Shown: in pieces, positions 16,926-25,238 of the stretch | How the letters are laid out: every line of letters begins with the position of its first letter | Numbering within the stretch: position 1 is the stretch's first letter | Source of the DNA: JAZDIU01 sp043804635 | GTDB lineage: Bacteria > Chloroflexota > Dehalococcoidia > Dehalococcoidales > UBA2162 | DNA length: 40,583 nt | Assembly: GCA_043804635.1 (NCBI GenBank) | Contig: JAZDIU010000018.1 | Span: forward strand, 1-40,583 | Direction: 5' to 3' | Notes under the pieces: generated by a model | What the model was told of the DNA's origin: nothing | The model's database searches: none | What the model saw: only the letters and a program-made list of their open reading frames with translations | Made by a program: the position numbers and the translations under genes

Positions 16926-17489
16926 GTGGAAATCTCGGCTGTGCATAAGAATAGCAAATTACTGATAGACGGCGTTCCTTATAACGTGGATGAGGCTGAC
17001 TTCGTGAAGCCGGGAAAGGGCCGGGCTATTTACCGTCTCAAACTACGGAACCTGCTCGATGGCGGTATTATCGACCACACCTATCATTCCGGGGAGAAGG
17101 TAGATGAGGCTTCCATAAGCAGCGAGGACAGGCAATACCTCTACCGGGAAGGCGATAATTTTATCTTTATGAACACTGAATCTTTTGAGCAAAATTCAAT
17201 CAGCGAAAAACAACTCGGCGATAAGAAAAATTTCCTCAAAGAGGGCACTGTCGTCAGCACGTTAATGATGGGCGACCGTGTTATCGATGTTACCCTGCCT
17301 ACCTTCGTCGAGCTTGTAATAACGAAGACCGATGTCAGCAGTAAGACGGCCACCATTACGCCGCAGAATAAAGCCGCTATTCTTGATACGGGCTACACTA
17401 TCGAAGTCCCTCCTTTTACTAAGGAAGGCGATACTATCAAAGTCGATACCCGCACCGGAACATACGTGGAGCGAATCACCAAGAAATGA
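16926..17489 (+). CDS. efp: Elongation factor P
   Basis: 187 residues covering the three EF-P domains. The modification loop reads VKPGKGRA, with Lys31 at the position of the lysylated Lys34 of E. coli EF-P. The C-terminal signature is KVDTRTGTYVERI. EF-P relieves ribosome stalling at proline stretches. The start is GTG with AGGAG about 10 bases upstream. Its TGA stop overlaps the epmA ATG (ATGA), so the modifying enzyme is translationally coupled to its substrate. Confidence 0.96.
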   Translation: MEISAVHKNSKLLIDGVPYNVDEADFVKPGKGRAIYRLKLRNLLDGGIIDHTYHSGEKVDEASISSEDRQYLYREGDNFIFMNTESFEQNSISEKQLGDKKNFLKEGTVVSTLMMGDRVIDVTLPTFVELVITKTDVSSKTATITPQNKAAILDTGYTIEVPPFTKEGDTIKVDTRTGTYVERITKK

Positions 17490-18421
17490 CGCTGGATGAC
17501 GAGCCGCGGCGACTTGCCGGTATCAAACCTAATCTGGAGCGCCGGGCAGTTATCTACCAGTTCATTCGTGAGTTCTTCTCAGGGGAAGGCTGTCTCGAAG
17601 TAGAAACACCTACCCGTACGCCCGCCGTCGCTCCCGAGGCACATATCGTCCCCTTTGGCAGCGAAGGCTGGTTTCTCTCCACCTCGCCTGAGCTCTATAT
17701 GAAGCGCTTGCTTGCCAGCGGCTACGACCGGCTCTTTCAGATAAGCCGCTGCTTCCGGAAAGACGAAGCGGGCAAACAGCATAATCCCGAATTCACTATG
17801 CTGGAATGGTACCGCGTAGGCGCCGACTACAGGCAAATGATAGCCGATACGGAGCGATTGGTCGTCACGTTGGCCGGGAAGCTAGGCTTAGGAAACACTA
17901 TCACCTATAAGAACCAGAGGATTGACATCACCCTCCCCTGGCCAGCGATTACCGTCCGCGAAGCTTTCCAGAAAGCCGCCGGCTGGAACCCCGTTACCGA
18001 ACTCGATGCCGTGAGGTTCGATTTAGATTTAGTAGAAAAGGTAATGCCCAGTTTCATTTATAACCGCCCAACCGTGCTTCTGGATTACCCGGCCCAAATG
18101 GCTTCACTGGCACGTCTCAAACCAGGCAAGCCCGAAATAGCCGAGCGGGCTGAGGTCTTCATCGGCGGGATGGAACTGGCTAATGCCTACAGTGAGCTTA
18201 CCGACAGCGTTGAGCTTGAAAAACGCTTCAAACAAGAGTCAGCACAAATCCGGAAGGCGGGACGGAGAATAGTGATGCCCCGACAGTTCCTTAAAGCGAT
18301 GCCTTACCTTCCTGAGTGCGGCGGCATTGCCCTCGGCGTCGATAGATTAGTGATGCTTTTTTGCAACGCCGAATCTATTAGCGAGGTTATCGCCTTTCCA
18401 GAACCTTCCGATAGAGCTTGA
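17486..18421 (+). CDS. epmA: EF-P beta-lysylation enzyme EpmA (GenX/PoxA), lysyl-tRNA synthetase paralog
   Basis: 311 residues. It is a class II synthetase catalytic core without the N-terminal anticodon-binding domain, the usual EpmA length. Motif 1 is in the helix around RRAVIYQFIREFF, motif 2 reads FRKDEAGKQHNPEFTMLEWYR across two lines of the core, and motif 3 is GGIALGVDRLVML. EpmA attaches (R)-beta-lysine to EF-P; the aminomutase EpmB that makes beta-lysine is not in this window. The gene overlaps efp by 4 bases, and its 3' end overlaps the convergent glgA end by 35 bases. Confidence 0.92.
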   Translation: MTLDDEPRRLAGIKPNLERRAVIYQFIREFFSGEGCLEVETPTRTPAVAPEAHIVPFGSEGWFLSTSPELYMKRLLASGYDRLFQISRCFRKDEAGKQHNPEFTMLEWYRVGADYRQMIADTERLVVTLAGKLGLGNTITYKNQRIDITLPWPAITVREAFQKAAGWNPVTELDAVRFDLDLVEKVMPSFIYNRPTVLLDYPAQMASLARLKPGKPEIAERAEVFIGGMELANAYSELTDSVELEKRFKQESAQIRKAGRRIVMPRQFLKAMPYLPECGGIALGVDRLVMLFCNAESISEVIAFPEPSDRA

Positions 18422-19847
18422 CATACGCCTGCGCCGAGCGCTCCCAGGAGAAATCGGCTGTCATAGCGTTCTTCATTAACTTTGCCCACAGCTCTTTCCG
18501 GCGGAATATGGCGAGAGCATGGTCGGCAGCCTCAAGAAAAGCTGCTGCCGAGTAAGGAGCAAAGAGAACACCAGTTCCCTCCCCCGTTTTAGCATCAAAC
18601 TCATCAACAGTGTCTTTCAATCCACCCACCGCTCTTACGATAGGCACTGTTCCATATCTCAAACCGTAAAGCTGGGTCAGACCGCCCGGCTCATAGAGTG
18701 ACGGCATCAAAACGAAATCGGCACCGGCAATAATCCGGTGAGCCAAGGCATCATCGAAGGTAAACGCAACGGCGACTTTTTCCGGATAACATTCTGCAAT
18801 ATGGGCTAATAAGTCCCGGTAGAGCCTTTCCCCCGTTCCCAGAATGACCAACTGAACGGAGCGAGAGAGCAGCCTGTCCATCGCTGTTTCCAGAAGGTCG
18901 AAGCCCTTCTGGTCGGCAAGGCGGGAGACCATCCCAAGCAAGGGAATCGAAGGTTTAATGGGCAGATTTAGCCGCCGCTGAAGGTCGGCTTTATTAGCTT
19001 TCTTGCTTGTAAGGCTCTTAATGTTATAGTTCTTAGCAAGATGCGGGTCGGTCTCCAGGTTCCACATCTCGTAATCCACGCCGTTCAGGATACCCATCAG
19101 GTCGGCAGCCCTCTCTCGAAAGACTCCGTCCAGTCCGAAACCCTGTTCAGGCGTCTTAATTTCCTCGGCGTAGGTAGGACTGACCGTAGAAATGGCATCG
19201 GCGAAGACAAGGCCGCCTTTGAGGAAATTTATCCGGCCGTAAAACTCCAGATAATGGAGCGTAAAAAAACTCCTATCGAGACCTAAGAGATACCAGTCAA
19301 TCGGTGAGAAAAGCCCCTGGTAGCCCAGATTATGGACGGTGAAGACAGTCTTCATTGAAGCGAGCTGGGGATATAGGTGAGGCTGTGCCTTGAGAAAGGC
19401 GACAGCCAGCGCCGACTGCCAGTCGTGGCAATGGAGAATTGAAGGCGGAGCTAACTTCAACACTTCCAGGATTGCCCGGGCAAAGAAAGTAAACCGTTCG
19501 GCGTTGTCCGGATAATCACCCTCAGGCGTAGTATAGAGGTAATCACGGTCGAAGTAGTTGTCCGCCCGGATAAAGTAGACCGGAATATCACGGTTTAACA
19601 TTGCCTTGAGCAGGGTCGCCTTTTCTTTCCTTTGGGCTATCGGGACGTCCAGAGTGCCGACAGTCTTAAGCGAAAAGTCACCCTGAAGGACACTCCGGTA
19701 AGCCGGCATAATAAGGGAAACATTGACGCCGAATCGCTTCAAGGCTACGGGGAGAGAGCCCAGCACATCAGCCAGACCTCCGGTCTTAGCAAACGGAGCG
19801 ATTTCAGGGGAGGCGATAGCTACGCGTAATGACGGGACTTGCGTCAT
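18387..19847 (-). CDS. glgA: Glycogen synthase
   Basis: 486 residues, a GT5 GT-B enzyme. The ADP-glucose-binding KTGGLADVLG is at Lys21, with the C-terminal GMVSRLADQKGFDLLE and the acidic motif SLYEPGGLTQLYGLRYG. It elongates alpha-1,4-glucan from ADP-glucose. The ATG overlaps the glgC stop by 4 bases, so the two are translated together. The 3' end runs 35 bases into convergent epmA. Confidence 0.95.
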   Translation of the reverse strand: MTQVPSLRVAIASPEIAPFAKTGGLADVLGSLPVALKRFGVNVSLIMPAYRSVLQGDFSLKTVGTLDVPIAQRKEKATLLKAMLNRDIPVYFIRADNYFDRDYLYTTPEGDYPDNAERFTFFARAILEVLKLAPPSILHCHDWQSALAVAFLKAQPHLYPQLASMKTVFTVHNLGYQGLFSPIDWYLLGLDRSFFTLHYLEFYGRINFLKGGLVFADAISTVSPTYAEEIKTPEQGFGLDGVFRERAADLMGILNGVDYEMWNLETDPHLAKNYNIKSLTSKKANKADLQRRLNLPIKPSIPLLGMVSRLADQKGFDLLETAMDRLLSRSVQLVILGTGERLYRDLLAHIAECYPEKVAVAFTFDDALAHRIIAGADFVLMPSLYEPGGLTQLYGLRYGTVPIVRAVGGLKDTVDEFDAKTGEGTGVLFAPYSAAAFLEAADHALAIFRRKELWAKLMKNAMTADFSWERSAQAYVKLYRKVLERR

Positions 19848-21115
19848 AAGAGTCGTGCCTCGGTAGGAGCTATGTCCAGCCCCTTTGGGACGACAACGAT
19901 GCCGGTTTCCGAGATAGTACAGCCCTTCCTCTTATCCATCTCGAAGTCATAACCTACGGTGGCACCGGCTTGAACTATGACCTGTTTATCGATTATTGCC
20001 CGTCTTACCCTGGCACCGGGTTCGATGATAACATCGTCGAACAGAATGGACTTCTCCACAACGGCGTCTCTTTCCACGACCACACCATTAGACAATATCG
20101 AATTCCAGACCGTACCACCGCTAATGATACACCCGTGAGCAATAATCGAATCTGCTGTTCTGCCGCCAAGGACACATTTGCTTGGAGGTAACGGTCGGTG
20201 ATAAGTCCGCAGGGGCCACCTCTCACCATAGAGGTTAAACAGCGGGTCGACATTAACCAGGTCCATACTCGCCTCATAATAAGACTCGATAGTGCCGACG
20301 TCCTTCCAGTAGGCAGAATCGCGTGTCCGTTCTACAAGGACTTTGGTCCGGCGGCCGTTTTTCACCTCTACGATGAAGTCCTCTATTTTGTTCTCTTTCT
20401 CGAAGTCATAGACAAAGATATTGAAACCGGCAGCCATCATCCGGGGGATGATTTCCTTACCGAAGTCGTCTCCCGGATTACCCAGCGCTTTAGTTAGAAC
20501 TTCGGGATCGAAGAGGTAAACACCCATCGAAGCCAGAGCGTAATCGGAAGCACCGGGCATCGTCTTCGGCTGCGCCGGCTTCTCTTCGAACCCAATCAGC
20601 TTATAGTCTGCGTCTACCTCGAGTACGCCGAGCTTCCCCGCTGCTTCCTCTTTTCTTACTCTGACGGCTGAGATGGTCATCCCCGACTTTTTCATCCGGT
20701 GAAATGTCACCATCTGGAGATAGTTCATCTTGTAAATATGGTCGCCGGAGAGGACGAGTATTTGCTCGAACTCCCGTCCCTTTATTAGATTGAGGTTCTG
20801 CCTAACTGCGTCAGCTGTGCCGCGGTACCATTCGGCGCCGAGCTTTTGCTGGGCGGGCACGGTATAGATGAAATAGCCCAAGCCAGCGCTGGAGATACCC
20901 CAGCCGTCCTGGATATGCCGGTTGAGCGACTCCGAGCGGTACTGGGTGAGGACGTAAATCTGGTGAATACCGGAGTTGAGGCAGTTACTTAAAGTGAGGT
21001 CGATGATGCGGAATTGACCGCCAAAAGGGACAGCCGCCTTCGACCGCTCGATGGTGAGCGGCAGTAAGCGCTCTCCCAACCCACCAGCCATGATTAGTGC
21101 CAGCACACTGCTCAC
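19844..21115 (-). CDS. glgC: Glucose-1-phosphate adenylyltransferase
   Basis: About 423 residues. The nucleotidyltransferase signature LALIMAGGLGERLLPLT opens the protein, WYRGTADAVRQN and SGDHIYKMNY follow, and a left-handed beta-helix repeat region with GGRTADSIIAHGCIISGG ends it. It makes ADP-glucose for GlgA and is normally allosterically controlled. A TTG at 21121 is the longer start, but GGAGGG lies 8 bases before the GTG at 21115 and only 2 before the TTG, so I prefer the GTG. No glgB or glgP is in the window. Confidence 0.95.
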   Translation of the reverse strand: MSSVLALIMAGGLGERLLPLTIERSKAAVPFGGQFRIIDLTLSNCLNSGIHQIYVLTQYRSESLNRHIQDGWGISSAGLGYFIYTVPAQQKLGAEWYRGTADAVRQNLNLIKGREFEQILVLSGDHIYKMNYLQMVTFHRMKKSGMTISAVRVRKEEAAGKLGVLEVDADYKLIGFEEKPAQPKTMPGASDYALASMGVYLFDPEVLTKALGNPGDDFGKEIIPRMMAAGFNIFVYDFEKENKIEDFIVEVKNGRRTKVLVERTRDSAYWKDVGTIESYYEASMDLVNVDPLFNLYGERWPLRTYHRPLPPSKCVLGGRTADSIIAHGCIISGGTVWNSILSNGVVVERDAVVEKSILFDDVIIEPGARVRRAIIDKQVIVQAGATVGYDFEMDKRKGCTISETGIVVVPKGLDIAPTEARLL

Positions 21116-21181
21116 TGGCAAAACCCTCCGTATTTATTTGCAAGGGCGGAAAATTAGGCGGTATCACTGCTTTGCCTTGTA

Positions 21182-21210
21182 ATTATATCAAGAAAAGGAC
21201 TACAAATAAA
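21182..21210 (-). promoter_or_regulatory. Possible promoter of glgC-glgA
   Basis: A perfect TATAAT (21187-21182, minus strand) is preceded at 17 bases by a weak TTTATT (21210-21205), about 66 bases before the GTG start. Confidence 0.45.
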
Positions 21211-21222
21211 TACCTCCTTGCT

Positions 21223-21296
21223 GTCTTTGCGAGGATAGTTTACCCTGAGCTCGTTTACACTGAGCATAACGAAGTGCCGAAGGGTGGCAATCTCCT
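21223..21296. repeat. GTCTTTGCGAGG...GGTGGCAATCTCC repeat copy
   Basis: The ends GTCTTTGCGAGG and GGTGGCAATCTCC match the GTCATTGCGAG family. The middle has CTGAGCTCGTTTACACTGAG and CCGAAGGG, motifs typical of such interspersed repeats. It lies in the glgC-speE gap. Confidence 0.55.
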
Positions 21297-21304
21297 CCCT
21301 TTTT

Positions 21305-21372
21305 GTCTTTGCGAGACCATTCCGACCGCAGTCGGGAGGCGAAGCAATACCTTATGATGGTCTCGCAAAGAC
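21305..21372. repeat. MITE-like element with perfect 16-base inverted ends
   Basis: GTCTTTGCGAGACCAT (21305-21320) recurs inverted as ATGGTCTCGCAAAGAC (21357-21372). The 36-base interior has its own hairpin (CCGAC CGCA GTCGG) and GGCGAAGCAATA. It ends about 10 bases before the speE stop codon. It is non-coding and might also act as an mRNA 3' hairpin for speE. Confidence 0.7.
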
Positions 21373-21381
21373 AGCGGAGAC

Positions 21382-22302
21382 TTACCCGTGGGAATACATA
21401 TAGAGAGGTTCGTTATCAGTGATGAGGCGGGTCTGGCCGTTAAGGGTTTCTCTGAGGTATTTGGGCAGGTAAAACATTCCCTGATGGGCTGTCCCATCGT
21501 AGAATTTCAGTTCGAGCTTTCTTGACTGAATCCGGCTATCGATTTCAGCGGCGGATAGAAGCAACGGATTAAGTTTTAGAGAAGCAAGGGAAAACCCCCA
21601 AGTGCTGCCGAAAGAGGGAACTTCCGCCTGATAAGGACAGACGATGGGGAAAACGCTCTTGAGAGTATTATAGACCGAGGAAAAGTTTAACAATTCAGTC
21701 AGATACGCCGACCCGGATTGAACGCTGATAATCCCGTTGGGCGTGAGGCGTTCTTTAACCAGTTGGTAAAATTCCTTCGTATAGAGGAGGTAAGCGGGAC
21801 CTTCTTCTATGGGGTCGGGCAAATCGATAACAATTATGTCAAAAGCTTCCCGGCTCTTATCCAGATATTCTCTGGCATCGGAGTGGTAAAGCTCAGTCCT
21901 TTCATCTTCAAACGCCCCACGGCTATGTCCGGGGAGGAACTTCCGGCAGACATCGATGACCTCTTTATCGATATCGACCATCACCGCTTTGGTGACGGTT
22001 TTATGGGACAAGACCTCCCTGAGGGTAGCGCCTTCACCGCCGCCGGCAATAAACACCCTCTTGGGAGAGGGGTGTACGAGCATCGCCGGCTGCACGAGCG
22101 CTTCGTGATAAATAAACTCATCAGCCTCGCTGGACTGTATCTTGCCGTCGAGCACGAGGCAAACACCGAAGCTTCCGGTCCGGATAACTTCGATAGACTG
22201 GAACTGGCTCTGCCCTTTGTACAGCACCTCTTTGATGCTGTGCAGCTGAATTAAGTTCTCGTTTAATTTATCGTAAAACCATTTATCCGGGTCTACATCC
22301 AT
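21382..22302 (-). CDS. speE: Spermidine synthase (polyamine aminopropyltransferase)
   Basis: 306 residues. A beta-strand N-terminal domain is followed by a Rossmann methyltransferase-like domain with the decarboxylated-SAM motif AGGGEGATLREVL, VDIDKEVIDVCRKFLP, HSDAREYL and the catalytic-Asp region VIDLPDPIEEGPAYLLYT. It transfers aminopropyl groups to putrescine or a related amine; the exact amine cannot be read. It lies 17 bases after speD on the same strand, so both steps are co-expressed. Confidence 0.92.
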   Translation of the reverse strand: MDVDPDKWFYDKLNENLIQLHSIKEVLYKGQSQFQSIEVIRTGSFGVCLVLDGKIQSSEADEFIYHEALVQPAMLVHPSPKRVFIAGGGEGATLREVLSHKTVTKAVMVDIDKEVIDVCRKFLPGHSRGAFEDERTELYHSDAREYLDKSREAFDIIVIDLPDPIEEGPAYLLYTKEFYQLVKERLTPNGIISVQSGSAYLTELLNFSSVYNTLKSVFPIVCPYQAEVPSFGSTWGFSLASLKLNPLLLSAAEIDSRIQSRKLELKFYDGTAHQGMFYLPKYLRETLNGQTRLITDNEPLYMYSHG

Positions 22303-22319
22303 CTTTCTCCGATACCCCG

Positions 22320-22673
22320 CTAAACGTTAAAAATCCCCCGCTGAACCTCGACAATCGAATGGTTTTTAGAACCCAGTCCCTTGATGACGATCTCGGCGGC
22401 TTTTTCCGGTTTTACCGTGCTGCCGCAGGTGAAGATGTCGACGGCGGCGTAACCGCACTCGGGCCAGGTATGGATAAAAATATGGGACTCAGCGATGATG
22501 ATAACGCCGCTTATCCCATGAGGACTGAACCGATGGAAGGAATCGCCCAGAACCGTCGCCCCGGATTCCTTCGCCGCCCGAAGCAAGAGACTCTTAAGAG
22601 AGTCCAGGTCATTCAGCATTTCCAGGTTGCAGTCTTTGAGTTCCAGAAGTATGTCTTTTCCTAGCGCATTCAA
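22320..22673 (-). CDS. speD: S-adenosylmethionine decarboxylase proenzyme (bacterial class 1b)
   Basis: 117 residues, the usual size for the short bacterial or archaeal form. Self-cleavage is expected before Ser63 in AESHIFIHTWPE, which would generate the pyruvoyl group. His68 and Cys83 (FTCGS) are the processing and proton-donor residues. It supplies decarboxylated SAM to SpeE. The start is TTG, supported by GGAGG 7 bases upstream; the nearby ATG is out of frame. Confidence 0.95.
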   Translation of the reverse strand: MNALGKDILLELKDCNLEMLNDLDSLKSLLLRAAKESGATVLGDSFHRFSPHGISGVIIIAESHIFIHTWPECGYAAVDIFTCGSTVKPEKAAEIVIKGLGSKNHSIVEVQRGIFNV

Positions 22674-22696
22674 TCCCTACCCTCCTTTCTTCGAAG

Positions 22697-22726
22697 ATAA
22701 TAGAGCGCAAAATCTTATTGTAACAA
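22697..22726 (-). promoter_or_regulatory. Promoter of speD-speE
   Basis: TTGTTA (22726-22721) and TATTAT (22702-22697) on the minus strand are separated by 18 bases, about 24 bases before the TTG start. Confidence 0.55.
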
Positions 22727-22777
22727 TAGTAAAATGGATAATCAATAGGTTAAGGGAGTTTGTTTGGTCTGGTTGGT

Positions 22778-22862
22778 AACCTCACCCCCTGTATCCCCCG
22801 CCCCGCATCCGGCGAGGGGAAAGCTAATTATTAAGAGGGGCTTCGCCCATCTTAAACTCCCT
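22778..22862. repeat. Palindromic repeat, CCCC...GAGGGG...CTTAAACTCCCT family
   Basis: It begins CCTCACCCCCTGTATCCCC, contains CGAGGGGAAAGCTAATTATT, then the hairpin AAGAGGGGC/GCCCATCTT, and ends TTAAACTCCCT. It closely parallels the unit at 30045-30120 in order and wording. It is non-coding, in the gap upstream of speD and downstream of the BioD-like gene. Confidence 0.6.
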
Positions 22863-22891
22863 AATACTTAGGTTTAATCCAACCAATCAGA

Positions 22892-23860
22892 CTAAATCCC
22901 CAGTTGCTTATCTAACTCCTTAAAATTGAGGTGCTTTTCCATAAGTTCCACCAGGGCGGGGACTTTCTCCCGGGTAAACCCTGCCTGGCTCAGAGCATCT
23001 TCCACTTGCGTCACAATGCTAGTCATATTACCCTTCGCTGTAATAACCGGGACCGACTTATCTTCGGCAAAGTTGAGAACAACCGCGTCAGGAGGTTCAT
23101 CTCCAACCAGAACCAGACATTTAACCGGAGTGTTTAAAGCCGCTAGCTGCATATCCGTGCGTTTAGTTTCGATGATTACTGCCTTATTATCTTTGCGTCC
23201 GAAGTAAAAGAGACCGGAATCGAGGCTCATTGGGCCCAGCATAATATTGCTCACCAGTTCCGCAGATTTATCGGCGCCGCTCAAGAACTGCCCTTTGATA
23301 TGCCCGACTAGCTCGCCGATGCTTAGAGTCAGAAGGTTCCTGACTTCAGGTAACATTCCCAGAACGCTGACGCCCGCCTGACTAAACTTATTAGTGATTT
23401 CACTGCGAACACGGTCGAGCCGGTTAGCGGGAACTTTGTTTATTACCACGCCTAATAGATTTTTACCGAAATCTTTATAACCGCCAGCTGAGCCCGTGTC
23501 TTTTGAATAACCTTCGACGATAATTACTTTAGCTAAGAGAATTTCCGGGAGCTTTTTGTCAAAGAGACCATCTACCAAGACTATATCCTTGCCCGATGAA
23601 ACTTTACCGAATGTTTCTTTAACCCTGGTTTCCAGTTCCCGCTGGTTGGCAAAGACCGGACTGAGCGATTCTATTGGTTCCGCCAGAGACAGAACATCTT
23701 TTGTAAGTCGAGTATCGGTGTCGGTACCTGAGGCAGAGGCAATAAGCGGTTTGAAGAAGCCAACCTTTTTGCCTCTGTCTAGCAAATGCTTGCCCAGCCC
23801 ACAGCAAAGGGTAGTCTTACCACTCCCTATGGTCGGTGAAGTTATATATAAAGTAATCAA
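22892..23860 (-). CDS. BioD-like P-loop plus DRTGG-domain protein (Pta N-terminal-like)
   Basis: About 322 residues. The N-terminal domain is a dethiobiotin-synthetase/cobyrinate-synthase-like P-loop NTPase (SPTIGSGKTTL at residues 8-18, VNKVPANRL). The C-terminal part is DRTGG-like, with the stretch around FYFGRKDNKAVIIETKRTD. This is the architecture of the regulatory N-terminal half of long phosphotransacetylases, without the catalytic half. Stand-alone forms are annotated as the phosphotransacetylase family and may sense acetyl metabolites. The frame extends 18 codons further upstream, but TTG 23860 has GGAGGT 5 bases before it and starts exactly at the domain edge, so I chose it. Confidence 0.82.
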   Translation of the reverse strand: MITLYITSPTIGSGKTTLCCGLGKHLLDRGKKVGFFKPLIASASGTDTDTRLTKDVLSLAEPIESLSPVFANQRELETRVKETFGKVSSGKDIVLVDGLFDKKLPEILLAKVIIVEGYSKDTGSAGGYKDFGKNLLGVVINKVPANRLDRVRSEITNKFSQAGVSVLGMLPEVRNLLTLSIGELVGHIKGQFLSGADKSAELVSNIMLGPMSLDSGLFYFGRKDNKAVIIETKRTDMQLAALNTPVKCLVLVGDEPPDAVVLNFAEDKSVPVITAKGNMTSIVTQVEDALSQAGFTREKVPALVELMEKHLNFKELDKQLGI

Positions 23861-23899
23861 ATTACACCTCCGATATGAAGCTTCCGCACAAACCAGTCT

Positions 23900-23928
23900 A
23901 TTATAATACGTCAAGTATTATTGGTAAA
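23900..23928 (-). promoter_or_regulatory. Promoter of the BioD-like/DRTGG gene
   Basis: TTTACC (23928-23923) and a perfect TATAAT (23905-23900) are spaced 17 bases apart, about 40 bases before the TTG start. Confidence 0.6.
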
Positions 23929-23967
23929 GACTCAAAATTTTTAGGGTGGTAACAAAATGCTGAAAAT

Positions 23968-25230
23968 CTAAGCCTTCGTCTCAGCCATGGGCTTAGTTTT
24001 CAGAAAGAATGGTAAAATTGAGAGGATAACCAGCAGGCAAGCTAGAAAACCCGCCCCCATCAGGAAACTCCCGCTCAAGTCTTTGATGATACCGACCGAG
24101 AAGGGACCGGAAAATCCACCGATGCCGGTGATACAGAAATACAGACCCGCCAGCGAACCCATATATTTAGGGCCGACTTCGGGGAGGTCCATCAGGGTGA
24201 GCATCATCAGGGGACCGATGAGGGGCATTACCCCGCCATACAATGCCAGTCCCGCAATGAGGGAACCGCCTGATTGGGATGCCATTACCAATATCGCCGC
24301 GGCAATAATCAGGGCGTTCAGGGATATGACACGTCCCCTCCAACGCGGCGATACCAGGCGGGGGATAATCAGCAAACTCGGGATACCCGTCAAATAAGGA
24401 ATCGAGGCGGCAAAGCCAGCCAGTTTCGGAGAGAGTCCGCCAGATTCCAGAATCTTGGGCAGCCAGTCATTAGTCCCGTGGCTAACACTGAAAGTTAACA
24501 GAACCATAATCAGGATAACCTGTATGTTCCGCACACGAATAAATTGACTGAATACCTGGACTATGCCGACCCTTTCTTCTTTAGTCTCGTCTGATTTGAC
24601 ATCTCTTGCCAGGAACCACCATATTAAGGCGATGGTAAAAGCTACCAGACTGAAGACGATAAAAGTCCACCGCCAGCTATGGCCCACGAGCGGCATCACA
24701 ACACTATTAGCCGTAGATAAAGATAATAGCCCGCCGAAGCTGGGTCCGGTCATATAGGTACCGACTGCCGTCCCGCGTCCTTTACCGCGGAACCACACGG
24801 AAGCCACTTTGGGGCAACCGATGGAAATCATCGGGCCGCCAACTCCGAAAAGAGCTACAGCGAGCAATAAAGTAGCGAACCCGCTAGCAAAAAAGCGGAG
24901 TACCTCGGAGATACCGACAATCAAGATACCTACAAAAACCGATTTCCGTATGCCCCACCTGTCCATAATGATACCGGCGAAGGTGGCGAGCACCATGTAA
25001 GGCAGGGGCCAGGAGCCTAAGATAAGTCCCATCTGAGAATATGAGATATTAAGGTCTCTAAGAATCGGGGTGACCAGGGGCGGCATCGAGCGGATGATGA
25101 CGCCAAAGGAAAAGTAAGACAGCCAGACCAGAGCCAGCATTACCCAGCGATACCGTCTTTGATAGGGCTGGACGCTGTCGTGGTCGGGCGGGTGTTCGGT
25201 TTCTTTAGTTTGCGCTTCGGATTTAGGCAT
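23968..25230 (-). CDS. Major facilitator superfamily permease
   Basis: 420 residues with about 12 hydrophobic helices and short hydrophilic ends. The loop between helices 2 and 3 has GIIMDRWGIRKSV, the MFS motif A. The first helices (WLSYFSFGVIIRSMPPLVTP) resemble the CynX/NimT or oxalate-formate antiporter side of the family, but the substrate is unknown. It starts 8 bases after the cimA stop, so it may be the last gene of the branched-chain amino acid cluster and could move a related acid or amino acid. Confidence 0.85.
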   Translation of the reverse strand: MPKSEAQTKETEHPPDHDSVQPYQRRYRWVMLALVWLSYFSFGVIIRSMPPLVTPILRDLNISYSQMGLILGSWPLPYMVLATFAGIIMDRWGIRKSVFVGILIVGISEVLRFFASGFATLLLAVALFGVGGPMISIGCPKVASVWFRGKGRGTAVGTYMTGPSFGGLLSLSTANSVVMPLVGHSWRWTFIVFSLVAFTIALIWWFLARDVKSDETKEERVGIVQVFSQFIRVRNIQVILIMVLLTFSVSHGTNDWLPKILESGGLSPKLAGFAASIPYLTGIPSLLIIPRLVSPRWRGRVISLNALIIAAAILVMASQSGGSLIAGLALYGGVMPLIGPLMMLTLMDLPEVGPKYMGSLAGLYFCITGIGGFSGPFSVGIIKDLSGSFLMGAGFLACLLVILSILPFFLKTKPMAETKA

Positions 25231-25238
25231 AAGAGGGA

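Noticed and set aside
21718..22254. 178-codon antisense frame inside speE
   Set aside because: It is fully covered by speE, whose motifs are intact. No family resemblance.
23861..23914. Longer start for the BioD-like gene adding 18 residues
   Set aside because: The extension runs through the GGAGGT ribosome site and the promoter region. The TTG at 23860 begins exactly at the P-loop domain.
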